The notes under the pieces were generated by a model. It made no database searches, had not been told where the DNA came from, and was given only the letters and a program-made list of their open reading frames with translations. 46,802 nt of DNA from Lingula anatina (taxonomy: Eukaryota; Brachiopoda; Lingulata; Lingulida; Lingulidae), in contig NW_019776124.1 of the NCBI RefSeq assembly GCF_001039355.2, positions 596,562 through 643,363 of the forward strand. The letters are read 5' to 3'. Below are positions 1 through 11,600 of the stretch, one piece after another. Numbering within the stretch: position 1 is the stretch's first letter; each line of letters opens with the position of its first letter. The position numbers were made by a program, and so were the translations under genes.

Positions 1-2518
1 AAAAAAGGGCGGTCTTTAAGTACACCCGTAAAAATCACCTAACAATGAACAAAAAGGTGTTAGTACTTTTGTAAATCTTCGGTTCTTCCTATGAACAATG
101 AACGCAACAAGGCAAGAGTAGACACCACTGTAAGTGTAAATAATACTCATAAAAGAGTTTCCCAAATAACTCTCTGCTCCACAACAATTGTGCTGGAATG
201 TACACAGACAATATAAAACCCAAGTCACAGTTCAGGGCATTGGGTTTCATGCCTTTTATGTATACATCAACGTGTAATTCAATCTTGTCGTGTAGCAATT
301 CACACAGAATGTAATTTTGCCATAGTATTTGGCTAGGGATGACAGCTGAAATAAAATTCTTAAAATATATATGAGACAATACAATAATGGCGGAACGAGA
401 AGGCATTTGATCTTCAACTACAGTGTATTAACCCCCGACAAAATACAGTATAACGAAAGAAATGAAATTTAAAAACACATATTTTTCTATATTAAGGTAA
501 CTGTCTCCTCACCACATGAATTCGTCGCCAGACAATTTATTATCCTTGGCCCTTTTCTCTCCCTACCCCGCCCCCCCCCCCGAAAAAATCACATATCAGA
601 ACTGATGCTCGTCTGTGGGATGAATTTTGTATTGTGCTCACGTGTAGGGCGCGACATTAAGTGGCGCAACAATGGTTTTCCGAATTTTAAGTGGTTCGTG
701 CTAATCTTTGAGAGATGTATGGTCTTCTGTAGAAACGCTTGATAGCAAAATATATTTCTTGTTGTATTTGTAGTTTTAACCTGGGAACGGTGTATGCAAA
801 CTGACCAATACCATCTTGGGGGTTTGGCATGCTCATGTATGCAGGCGCATAATCGAGTGCTATAGTTTGTCACCACGGATTTCTATAAGGCAATGTGTAA
901 TTTTAACTGCATACTAGTCATGTGAATATGATAAATTAAATTTTTATTCAGCTGATAAAAGTAGGAAAAAAATAAAGTACAGAAAAAATAAAGTACAGAA
1001 AAAATTAAGGTAAAGATGAATCACTGAATACAATCTTGTTATAATTTGTGTCATGGATTATGATACTACTAAACGTTGGACTAGACAATATGAAAAAAAA
1101 ACAACTGATGGTTTCATCAGAGAAGACGCAGAGGTAAATGTAGTATATCAGTGCTGATTTAATTGAGGAACTGCTGAGAAAAATGAGAATATTTAAATTT
1201 CAAAACAGAGCAATTTATTTTAGCTTTGGAGGGGCTAATAAAAAAAGAAACACTCAGATCCAGTAAAATCTTCTCGACGGCTGGGGTTAAGGTGGTTTGA
1301 TCGTTAAAAAAGCCCACATTGACTACCAAAGCGAACCTATGCCATTGGGATTTATGAACCCTTTAGAACGATGTGCCATCAAACAAGCATTATTTCGCCT
1401 CTTTACTGATAAGAGCTAAAGTAATCGTTTCTAAATAAAATACTGGCACCAACTTGTAGCACTTACTGTTGTGATTAAATAGACGGCAAAAATGGCGTCG
1501 ATGGTTGTTTAGGTAAGGAAGATCTGTTTAAAATCGAAATTATAGTTTCAACCTCGAAATGTTTCTGTTACGCCATCAGCTCGAATAAGCACATTCGAAT
1601 TCACTCTGGTGTATTTCTGATGTGCCAGCAACATAGTCACAACCTGATCATGTTTATTTCCACATTATCTACACAAATAAGGAAAAAAATCCTAAAGCAT
1701 CGAACCGTCTAAAAAACGTCAATTTCGTAGGCCTATTCAGGTGGTGGTGCGAAGTTGAATGTTTGCGTGTAACCGTACGAATCAATTAGGCCTTTTTTGT
1801 ATGTTATTGCGAAGGTAATCTTTCATTCATCTACACATGTAATCGCGCCTTTTATACGCCATACACACGTTGAACCTGTAATTGAATTGTAATGCTAGAA
1901 ATTTGAACAGCATTTCTTCTGATAGATTTATAGCCATCAAAAGCCACCAGTGCAGCCAATTATAAGAAAGCGGGGAACGGGGAAGGAAGATGGGGGTAAA
2001 ATTATCCCCTACTGGATGATCATTGCAAATCATTGTAAGAAATGGCCGGGGGAGTGGGGAGGGGGGAGGGGAGAGGCCACAATACCCCTTGCTGATATTC
2101 CTAACCTCTATGAGTCTCGATCATCACTGACTTCTATCAGAGAACGAGGCTGACCGCTACACTCGATCTCAATTGAATATATACATTTAAATTGAGTTAT
2201 TTTATGGGACGATGTCGCCCTAAATAATTTCTGTTAAGGCAGTCTGTACCCTTAATTTCAGAGTGAATAAGAGAGATTAATAGACATGCTGATATATTGT
2301 ACTTGAGGTGAGTTTCCAGTGACCTTTGACACTCAGGGCAACCTCAGCAACACTAAAGGCGATATAATTCAAATAATGGTACTAAATAATTAAAATGTAC
2401 TAACTGTGACTAAATATATCGCTCTGTTACTGAGATGAATTATTTAACCAGTGATCTGTGATCGTGTTAGATAATCACTGTAGTGCAGTTGTTGTGGCAG
2501 AAAAATAGATCGCACGAA
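1..2518. other. Gene-poor AT-rich DNA
   Basis: No reading frame here has domain content, splice structure or composition supporting a gene. Small features only: a poly-C run near 570-580 and a 17-bp tandem repeat near 965-1000. Confidence 0.6.
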
Positions 2519-2674
2519 CAGGGGCGGATCCATAGCTATTTTCTGAAATGATCTTTCTCTCTTTTGAACCATCCTCTATTTTTGACCGTCTTCCGAAAGA
2601 AAAAAAAAATAGATACCCGTCAATGTAAATGAAAATCTGACCGTCTTCCATAAGACGGCCTCAATCCGCCCCTG
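2519..2674. mobile_element. hAT-like MITE (156 bp)
   Basis: Inverted ends read CAGGGGCGGAT at both termini, the CAGGGGCG form seen in many hAT elements. Exact CACGAA direct repeats flank it (2513-2518 and 2675-2680). hAT insertions normally duplicate 8 bp; only 6 match here, so the superfamily is tentative. There is no coding capacity. Inside, GACCGTCTTCC occurs twice. Confidence 0.7.
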
Positions 2675-3433
2675 CACGAATTTAATCATATATTTGTCCC
2701 ACTTCTATCCCACTCTTTTATCAAAATCGTTTGAGGACATATTTGCTGCAGGGACCGCGCGCCATAACAAAAATACCTCACAAAAGAATCAATAGAAATC
2801 AGATGAAAAGGGGTTAAAGGGGATTTGGGTGGAGTTGAAAAAATTCACCGGGGTTCTTTGTCGCTCAATTCACCCGAGTGCTGTTGAATGGGAAGCCGTA
2901 ATTCGATACCGAGGGTTGGATCGGCCATGACGTGCTTGGTATGTACTCGGGAAGCAAAACATATTAAAAAGATAATAACGATACGAAATAAGGAAGATGA
3001 ACCGATGACGGTCTTTGCCTAGAATGTTGCTTGCCCCCTCCAATTGCTTGACTCATTAGTTCATTCATTAGTTTATATTCATCTATCCATCTGTTTAATT
3101 TTTTCATTAATTTAACCATTCATTCGCAGGTTTATAGGCTTGCTCATTTTTTCAAAATTCAGATATCTATCGATACAATTAGAAGTTTTTCCTATCGCAT
3201 GTAAGTAAAGTGTAGAGCATCCTAAAAGTGATATTCCCTTTGGTTCTCCATGGTGAAGATTGGGGGGAATCTAAATCACGTGAGAGGTCACTGGTGACCA
3301 CACCACCAATCACGATGTCCAGTGGCCCGATAAGGGTTAATCTAGGGTGTTTACGTCTGGGTGGAAATATTCGGTAGAAACCACCACGTGATTCGAGATG
3401 CGACCAACATACTAGTGGCGAGGGGATAATCCT

Positions 3434-4472
3434 TTAACCCTCAAGTGACCGAGTGGGGTCATTTACGACCCCAGCCATATGATTTAATGTGCCATCTCTT
3501 TATTTTTTATTTGAATTTTCTTTCCTTGCATGAGTTTGTCAGTCTACTAATCCTACACACTTTCACAGCTTTTTGTAGGGATCAACCAATTAGTGTGGCG
3601 TATACATCACAAACTCTTCTGGGGTCATTTATGACCCCAAAGAGAAGCATTGGTTTTTACATATTATGTTTCTAAATTTTATTCAATTTTTTTGCCCACG
3701 CAACACTGACAGGAAAATGTCACATGCATGTGCTTCATGTAACCAGCCAGCGTGCCCAAAACAAAGGCACAGATAAGTGGTTTGTGAAGATATGCTTGAA
3801 GTGTTACTAATAGTGCAGCGCTGAATCTTATTTCAGTAGCTTTGTTGTAACTTGTTCTCATGACTGGGTCTCTCATTTTTACGGTTACAATTTTCGGGTA
3901 TTTCAGAATTCTAAAGAATTCTGTCGATATCATATTATACAAATTGTTTGTGTGGATTTTGTTTTACACACAGATTTGGTAGTAACATATATATAGGTTG
4001 ATTGAAAGTGTTCTGAGTAGTATGACTTCCTTACCAGCATTAGGGTATTCCCCACTCAGCAAGTCAGCTAATTATTCTTATTGAAGTTAGCAGGATGCTA
4101 TCTCAACATAAATCAAAATATTTTTACTCAAAGTAATTTTGTAATGTATTTTTTTTCATTTAGTGTGGCAAATAAAAAGAGAAATATTTCTGCAAGTGTA
4201 CACTGACAAGGACTGTCTAAATACCGGTGTAATGTTGTTCTTAAACTCTGTGCTTGCTTATTTCATGCATTAAAAGTATTATTACCAAACATTTACTACA
4301 TTAGATCATTATAAAATACTTGTCTTAAATCCTGGGAGTATTTTAGGTGTGATAAACCCTCAACAGCCTTTTAGTATAAGGATCCCTGTACAGAGCACAA
4401 TGGGGTCATACATGTAGATGACCCCACTTGGTCATTTCAGTCATTAAAATAACTTGGTCTCTTGAGGGTTAA
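3434..4472 (+). mobile_element. Non-autonomous piggyBac-like element with TTAA target sites
   Basis: The element is bounded by TTAA on both sides (3434-3437 and 4469-4472). Its ends are inverted: CCCTCAAGTGACC at the left and the complement of CCCTCAAGAGACC at the right, each followed by GGGGTCAT-type sub-terminal words (also at 3617-3634 and 4402-4427). Near 3710-3779 the plus strand reads HACASCNQPACPKQRHR then a stop, resembling the Cys-rich tail of piggyBac transposases. The rest of the transposase is missing, so the element is a relic that could move only in trans. Confidence 0.7.
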
Positions 4473-4664
4473 TTGAGTCCTTCTCTTAAATACATGTACC
4501 TACAGTGCATATCCACTCTAAGTCCAATATCACAAAGTCGACTTAACGTAGAAGAGTATCTGACTTGATCAGTCTAGGTTAAGGTCAAACTATTAGGCAT
4601 TTTATGACACAGACCATTGGGCGAAGGGAGCTTGGCTACAACGTGCCTGTTTAAGTGCAGCCGA

Positions 4665-4665
4665 T

Positions 4666-4692
<27 letters not shown>
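4665..4692. repeat. Poly(A) tract
   Basis: A run of about 26 A residues in intergenic DNA; no clear retroposon body precedes it. Confidence 0.85.
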
Positions 4693-4696
<4 letters not shown>

Positions 4697-5634
4697 AGGT
4701 AAATAAAGGAATACTTACCTCCTTGCTTGTCAAAATCGAATATCCTATCGGCTGTACTTTAACTTATAGAAGTTGGCTCCGTAGGTAATAAATAAACACT
4801 TGTCCTTGCCCTACGATTATGATTCCGGTGCACGCCCTCACCGCATTTTAGACATCTATTTTCCTCAAAAATACGTTCTCTGACGTCACCACATTAAGGC
4901 AAATATACATGCAAGTCTATGAAAAATGAATACAGCAGCTACTGATTCACAATGCCAAGAATACACACGCTTGATAGTCTCATCATCGTGCATTAAGCGT
5001 CATCGTGCGTTAAGCGTGCTTTACGACTCCGCCCTCTTTTGGTCGCGCCCGGTTTTTGCACGTGTCATTGCGTTTTCATACACCGGGTACAATGCCCCTT
5101 ACCTTAAACAACCATATAGCTATGTGTGATCCATCTTCCTTTGCCAACAATGTATTAGCGAGGGTCATGGGCATAATATGTTTGTATTGCTTATTTTAGC
5201 TTTGAACCAGTAGTTCGTGTACAAAAGTCGATGAAACGTTTTTGTCTGGGTGTTATATCCGCAGGTCGATTGGAAAAGGGGACATATTAAACCGAAGCCC
5301 CCTGCTTATACATGTACCAGTAGAACGAGCTTAGGGCCACTCTCACGAATATGTAACCGGATGAAAGGCTGCGATATTTACTGATGTATGAATTAGGTGT
5401 TGACTATAAATTATTGTGAAATCTCGAAATTTGAAGGGAGTGAGGGGCGCCGAAAATCGTTCTCCCAGCGGTCGTAAGCCCGGTGTTACAGGGGCGGAAA
5501 TATTGCAGTTTGAAAATTAGGCGGCATGCCATTATGTTTTCAACTGAAATTGTACCGTTTTTTTATTTTTATTCTTTAAGCAATAACAACATCCGATCAT
5601 AAAATCGGAAGATAGAGCGCGCAAGAGAAACATA

Positions 5635-5636
5635 AT

Positions 5637-5692
<56 letters not shown>

Positions 5693-5693
5693 A
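5635..5693. repeat. Compound GT/GA microsatellite
   Basis: About 13 GT units run into about 17 GA units with one interruption. Confidence 0.95.
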
Positions 5694-6522
5694 GGGTATA
5701 CTCGATATCAGATATCCAATTTAGCCAGGCTAGATATCAGTCGGCTCAATTACAAACTACAAATGCAGTTTTAAAGCTTTGAAAAACAAATCCAAAAGAA
5801 AAAACGTCTGTTTGGTATTTCACGTCAGATCTGACACCGTCATCTGCTACTTGATATAATTTTCAAAATTTATACAAACGCGTTCAAACATCCTAAGGGT
5901 ATGAACCTCAAAGACCATGCAGTGTTCTTTTCAATGACAGCAGTGACCCCAAACCACCGCTACCAGTCGCTTCCTCAAATGCACCTAAGGGACAATAACA
6001 GGTGATTGAAAATGTCGTGATCGTTTGATATTCCTAAGTGTTGGATCGCACTTTTTTTGTTCGAGGGATGTGACCGTAAAGATATATATTTAACAACGCC
6101 CAAATGCAAACTCCAATGGGATATATAGTGAAATATTGCATCTTGTAATACGGAGCGCCTCAATGTAAGTTATACGGGATAAAAAAAAAATAAAGGAAAA
6201 AGATGTTATATTTACTAGCGCTTGTTTACAATGGGAAATATTAACAAGTTAAATATTCACTCTATAACAGCAGTGCCTTACACATACATTCACTTGTTTC
6301 TTTATTTATTCATTTAAATATTTATCATGAATGCATACAAACGCTCACAAAAATTTAGCTCAAATTCCGTCTCACGGGTTATCCTGGATAGTTTTATGAT
6401 ATCTATATGTCCATACCTTGAAATGGTATGTGACCATGGCAATATAGGCCTACGTTTAATTCGGTTTTAGTTTTTTTTTGTGAAATGCGAGTACTTTGTC
6501 TTGGCATGTATATCAAATAATA

Positions 6523-6640
6523 CACTGGCACCCTCTCGCGATATATGCATTAATTAACACCCCTCGCTGACGCTTTTAGTGTTCTGGCGTAAATAGGGGT
6601 GATAGTGCATTACCCAATAGTATTTACCTCTAAGCCAGTG
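6523..6640. mobile_element. Possible small inverted-repeat element
   Basis: CACTGGC at the left end and its complement at the right end enclose 118 bp with further inverted words around ACCCCT/AGGGGT. No target-site duplication was seen, so this is a weak call. Confidence 0.3.
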
Positions 6641-7323
6641 ACTAAAGTGAATGGAAACTGTGCGTTAAGGGATTTCAGTGCTGCGACTGTCACTATTAGT
6701 GAATGAATGAATCAGCACAAATCAACAAAAGCATTCTCCACACGTAGTACGTCATTGTTTACATAGATTCCGTTTATTTCATACATGACATGACATATAA
6801 ATATAACAGAATTGATTAGTGGCACATTTATTTTCATTTTTCAATTATATATGTGAAAAGTTAGCAACTGCACGTACCGTGCATGAAATGCTGAAATAAG
6901 TAATGCCAAACGAAGAATTTAGGGAAAAATAAAGCAGTGGCGTACGAAATAAATGAACATAGATACGTGATCACAGCATAGCCAAGCATATTTGTAAGGT
7001 ATTGATTTGATTTTTTCACCTTATTATCGATCTAAAGGAAATACGCCGACTTTTTTAAGGCACCGTTATGACATTAATATGCTGCTCCATATCTGTCGAA
7101 GATTTGCGACTAAAAATATATATTCACACTAATTTCGTTTGCGGTGTGCCCACCGGCGTCAAAATGTATACAACACATCACTGTGCTTTGTCTGGTATTA
7201 CTAGGCACCAGAAGGAAAAGTGAATTTCCTTTAACTATATATGTCCGTCTACATGAAGTGTTCAGAAAAAGTCGCCCCCGTCAGTATCAACTAACCCTGC
7301 TTCCCTGCTTGTCCAGTCTTATT

Positions 7324-7329
7324 TTTATT
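7324..7329 (-). terminator. Polyadenylation signal of the polycystin-like gene
   Basis: AATAAA on the minus strand, 44 nt beyond the TAG stop. The position suits 3'-end processing with a very short 3' UTR. Confidence 0.6.
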
Positions 7330-7372
7330 CCCTCCGCTGTTGTCTAGATTGCCACCTTTAGTCCACCCTCTG

Positions 7373-7632
7373 CTACACAACGTTGTGTATCTGTAGGATT
7401 TCTGTCGAATCTTTCTGTTCCTTTTCGATCGTACTCGATTTAACCTTATTCGGGTTCTGCGAAGAAGCGACCATAGCCCTCTTCAGCTGTCTGTGTCTAC
7501 CCTCTTCGATAACGAGAACCAGTTGGGCCTTACTTTGTCGTCTCTTTGAACGTCTTCTTAAAGCAGCGTTAGCTCCATGAGGTGCCTGGCTTGGTGACGT
7601 TCCTGTGGTCGCTTCTGGGGTCTTTGTGGACG
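7373..7632 (-). CDS. Last coding exon: basic cytoplasmic tail and stop
   Basis: A 260-nt exon entering in phase 1 (TTTTTCAG acceptor) and ending in TAG. It encodes 86 residues: a Thr/Pro/Ser-rich start, a strongly basic cluster (LRRRSKRRQSK), then a charged tail ending ILQIHNVV. A polyadenylation signal lies 44 nt past the stop. No coiled coil is obvious here. Confidence 0.82.
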
Positions 7633-8570
7633 CTGAAAAATGACAAATTCCATTAAAGTGCGAAATACTGATATGCTTACTAGTTTCTGTAAAAAAAATT
7701 CTGTATCAGAAAGATGGGTAGACCCATTTTCAGACGACGTGCATGCGGTTAACGGTTTCTTTTTCCACTGCCTAGTGAATAAATGACGTAGAGTTAATTC
7801 AATAATAACGACGTGCCTCCTATAAAAATGGGCGAAATAATTATGTTTTAAAACAATACATATTCACATAAAATTTAAATATAAAACACTGTAACGTTTC
7901 TGACATCAAGAAAGACAACGGAGACTGGAAATACCTTGGACTTCATCAGAAAGAGCCGACTTGTCCTTCCTTCGAAATATGGCCCGTAGCAGCGAGTCCA
8001 GTTTTGTCCACACGTGTTCCGCTAATTCTTCATCGTAATCCTGGAGCTCTTCGTTCCCCTTCACATCCGTCAGTCCATCATTTATTATTGATATAAACAT
8101 ATTCAGGATAATGAGGTTCATGGTCATGGCAAACGTTGTAAAGAATATCCTGGCCATAGCGGTCTCTGCTGTAATGACGTGATGGTACTTGAACACCCCC
8201 AGCATGACACCAAAGAGATTCAACATGGCGTAGGGAAGTGTCCGAAACGCGGCTATCACCGGACCAAACACCAAGGTCAGAGCCTGTGCATAGGAGAATA
8301 GTAAAATGCCGAAAGTAAACATGTATATGGTCACTGCAATAAACGCTCGGGTCAGAGCAGACTGGACGATGGCAAGGTGCTTATTAAAGGTCAGTGGCCG
8401 AAATAACTGTAGAGTAGCCAGGAAAAGGTCGAGGGCGATGGTCACCGTGTAGGCGTTGTCCCAGATAGCAACCCGATCAAAGCAAACGAAATGACCTGGA
8501 AATCACAACAGACACATCGGACACAATAAATATTTCAAAATTACTACTACTACTACTACTACTACTACCC

Positions 8571-8606
<36 letters not shown>

Positions 8607-11600
8607 AGCGTTATGATACAACGTTTATCCAATATTTTGTATACAGACAACAAGCTCTTTGATCTCTTAATTTTCTAATTATCGTTACCTTAACGGCACT
8701 TACCCCCGCTATTCTTCACATCTTCAACCGCCAGTATGGTGTACACAGTTCTGAGGACAAAGCACACCATGCTAGTGAACGACAAGCAGAGATCCCCTAG
8801 CACAATGTAGTGCCAACTCTGGCGAAAATACTGCTTCTTTAACTTGACCATCTTAACAACCTCTGTCCCCAACAGTACGATGACCAAAAGTGCCCAGATG
8901 ACTTGGACGATGAGAAGGACGAAGTCGAAAGGTTCAACGTAAGGGTAAGGTCTGAAACTGACCAGCTCTTTCTTGATGAATATCCCTCCCATTGCCGGCA
9001 GTTCCACGATGATTCGGACCATGGAGAAAACGTTCACATTGGCGTTATTAACGGTAAGTTCCACAATCACCGCTCTGGACAAACGGTCAATCCAGTTGAG
9101 GTCTTTAAGACTGGTCAAAGTGTGAACGCTGTCCTGGGCCGAGTTAATCTCCACCATGTACCCGCCTCCGCCGTAGTGGTCAAGATGACCGCAGACGGTC
9201 AAATCATTTGGACCGGAAGGGGGAGAGTATACAAACGCTGGGTTTACTCGTGACGGGACGCTCGAGGTTGAAGTTACCCAACCTGGAAGTTACGTGTAAC
9301 AACTCAAGAGCTTGTCTGAAATATTCTACTTAGATAGAGGCATCCTTTATTATTTACGAAGTTAAGAAAAATATTTCTGTTAATTAGATATTGTGCCTAA
9401 CAATATGGCAATAAAGTGCTTTGTTTTCTCTGTGCTTCATAAGTGTGACAGCTTTGCTGCATGCGATTCTATTGTGGATATCATTAGTTAAAGAGATGGC
9501 CTTAAATTATGTAAGTACTCAAACTTACGGACCTGGACCATATGCTCCTTTATCCATTCCTCCTTGGCTCAGCATAACGTTGCAATGGCTGAAGTACTTG
9601 TTTAGAAAATCTGCAGTCTGGCAGGAACCTAAGAAATCACGTAATCATATGTAAATTTAATCTAAACATGGAGCGTCGCAGTATCATGAATTATTTAAAC
9701 TCTGAAACAATGTACAAACAAAACAAGTGTGTCGTGCAGATGAAAACAAAGACGCCAGCTTGTTCTCTCAATTTAATATTTTATTTGTAGATCACACGTC
9801 AACATCCCAAACAACCCGCCCTAATTTGGCCACGGATTTTATATACTATCAGAAGTAACATAGGTACCCATTCAAAAAACTAATTTAATTGATTTCCTCG
9901 TTTGTTGGAGTGCTTAATGCGTCTTACTTTGTTTCACCCTCAGTTGTCGTAGCAACAAGGGTCCGAGACGCAGCCCTCTCATGTCCCGGATGAAGGCTAG
10001 ATCGTCTGCCTCCGTGTACGGATCTCCATTGTAACCCTCAGTGGGAAACACGGCCGGGAATATCGTGTCATTCAACCAGGAAAAGATGGTTTCTATTCGC
10101 TGTACCTGATTTAAAACATAAAAAAAGTTTACAACTATAAAATTAAAATATGGCCTCCGTAAATAATTGCGTTTATATCAATAGATTCAATCTTTCCGGT
10201 TCTTTAATTGAATTAAATTAAATTGATATGATCGAAAAGGGTATTTCAAAACAATTAAAATGTACTAATATTGGTCAAAACACTTTCTTTATGTAAACCG
10301 CATTTGCGGGTTGTCTTTGAGTAACCTTAAAATATTTTCCACTTTAATTACAAAAAGGTCACACCTTATTTACAGTAACTGCGATTAAATAATCGGTTCA
10401 TAAGCAAATCCTTTCCAAACTGAGAAATAATGGTTTTAAAATCTTACATAAACAATAAAATAGACGAAGCAAACAGAATATGATTAAACGCTGGTCAGTC
10501 TGATTATCCAGTTTTATATTCCCACCATTCTCCTTTTTTCTTAATTATTTCAAATTGGAAATAATTTCATAAAAAAATCTTACTTTGGCAAACTTTTCAT
10601 CGGTCAACTGCAGGCTGTTTTGCAAGTTGCGGTTCTGTTGGTAAAATCTTGTGTCTCTGTTAGCAAAACAAATGACTATCAGTAGACAAAGATAAAATAT
10701 ATGTAAGAGTATGTTTCTTAGTTTCCCAGTAAGGTGAAGATCTTTCCTTATCGTCCGTCTTTTAGTGCGCAGGTTCTGTAAGTTGATGACTTTGTCTGCG
10801 ACAGGGATGAAGCTCGGTTTCGGATGATCCACCGCAGAAAAAAATGCACCTTAAAACAGTGACAATAACCGTGTATTTTTCGTTTTAATGAAATTAAAAG
10901 TAGTAATTATAATAAAAAAGACTGACCACAAAATATCCACCAACCCAAATTGTGTACTACATTTACATAGAAATAAAACGATGAGTATTTCACTTTCTAA
11001 CTGAATAAATGTGCATTGAATTGAAAAACCGATCAAAATATTATACATACATTCATTTTGCAAAAAAGCAAATAGTAATAATAGACATATAACAAAACAG
11101 CAAACAAAAATAAAAATAAAAAAGAGATAAATAAACAAATTAATAAATAAATTGGCTAATGCAGAGTGTACCTATTTGGGGCGCGTACTCCGCTATCACC
11201 ATGTCTTCTTCCTCCTCCTCATCTCCCGGCATCTTCAGCAGACACGACATCAGCACGGCGACCAGCAAGACCTGGGGGTAGACAAAGGTAGATATCCGTT
11301 TATTAGTGACAAGTGTTTTTATGTGCGCTAAATTATTACACCGTGATAATCAATATGAGGCAAATATTAAGGATTATCCGCATCAAAAATGCTGTGCACA
11401 GTGTTCCCGTTCTTGATTCTTATATTAGTTCATTTCTTTAACTCCAAACTCCAGCAGTTGCTACTGCATACGTTAAACATACAGCATCTTTCAATTAATA
11501 AAGGGGTTATGTACCACAGCTTAATTCAAAATGCTACAGCTTACAATTAATTCAAATTCAACCCTGTCTTAAGTACTTTAACCTGCTCATATAAAACCAA

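Larger units (their letters stand above)
4473..7323. other. Intergenic DNA downstream of the polycystin-like gene
   Basis: Contains microsatellites and a possible inverted-repeat element. A lone CAGGGGCGGA word near 5490 may be a remnant of the hAT-like family at 2519. I see no gene. Confidence 0.6.

Noticed and set aside
3679-3942. 87-codon minus-strand frame inside the piggyBac-like element as a gene
   Set aside because: It is antisense to the more convincing Cys-rich transposase-tail remnant and resembles no known protein.
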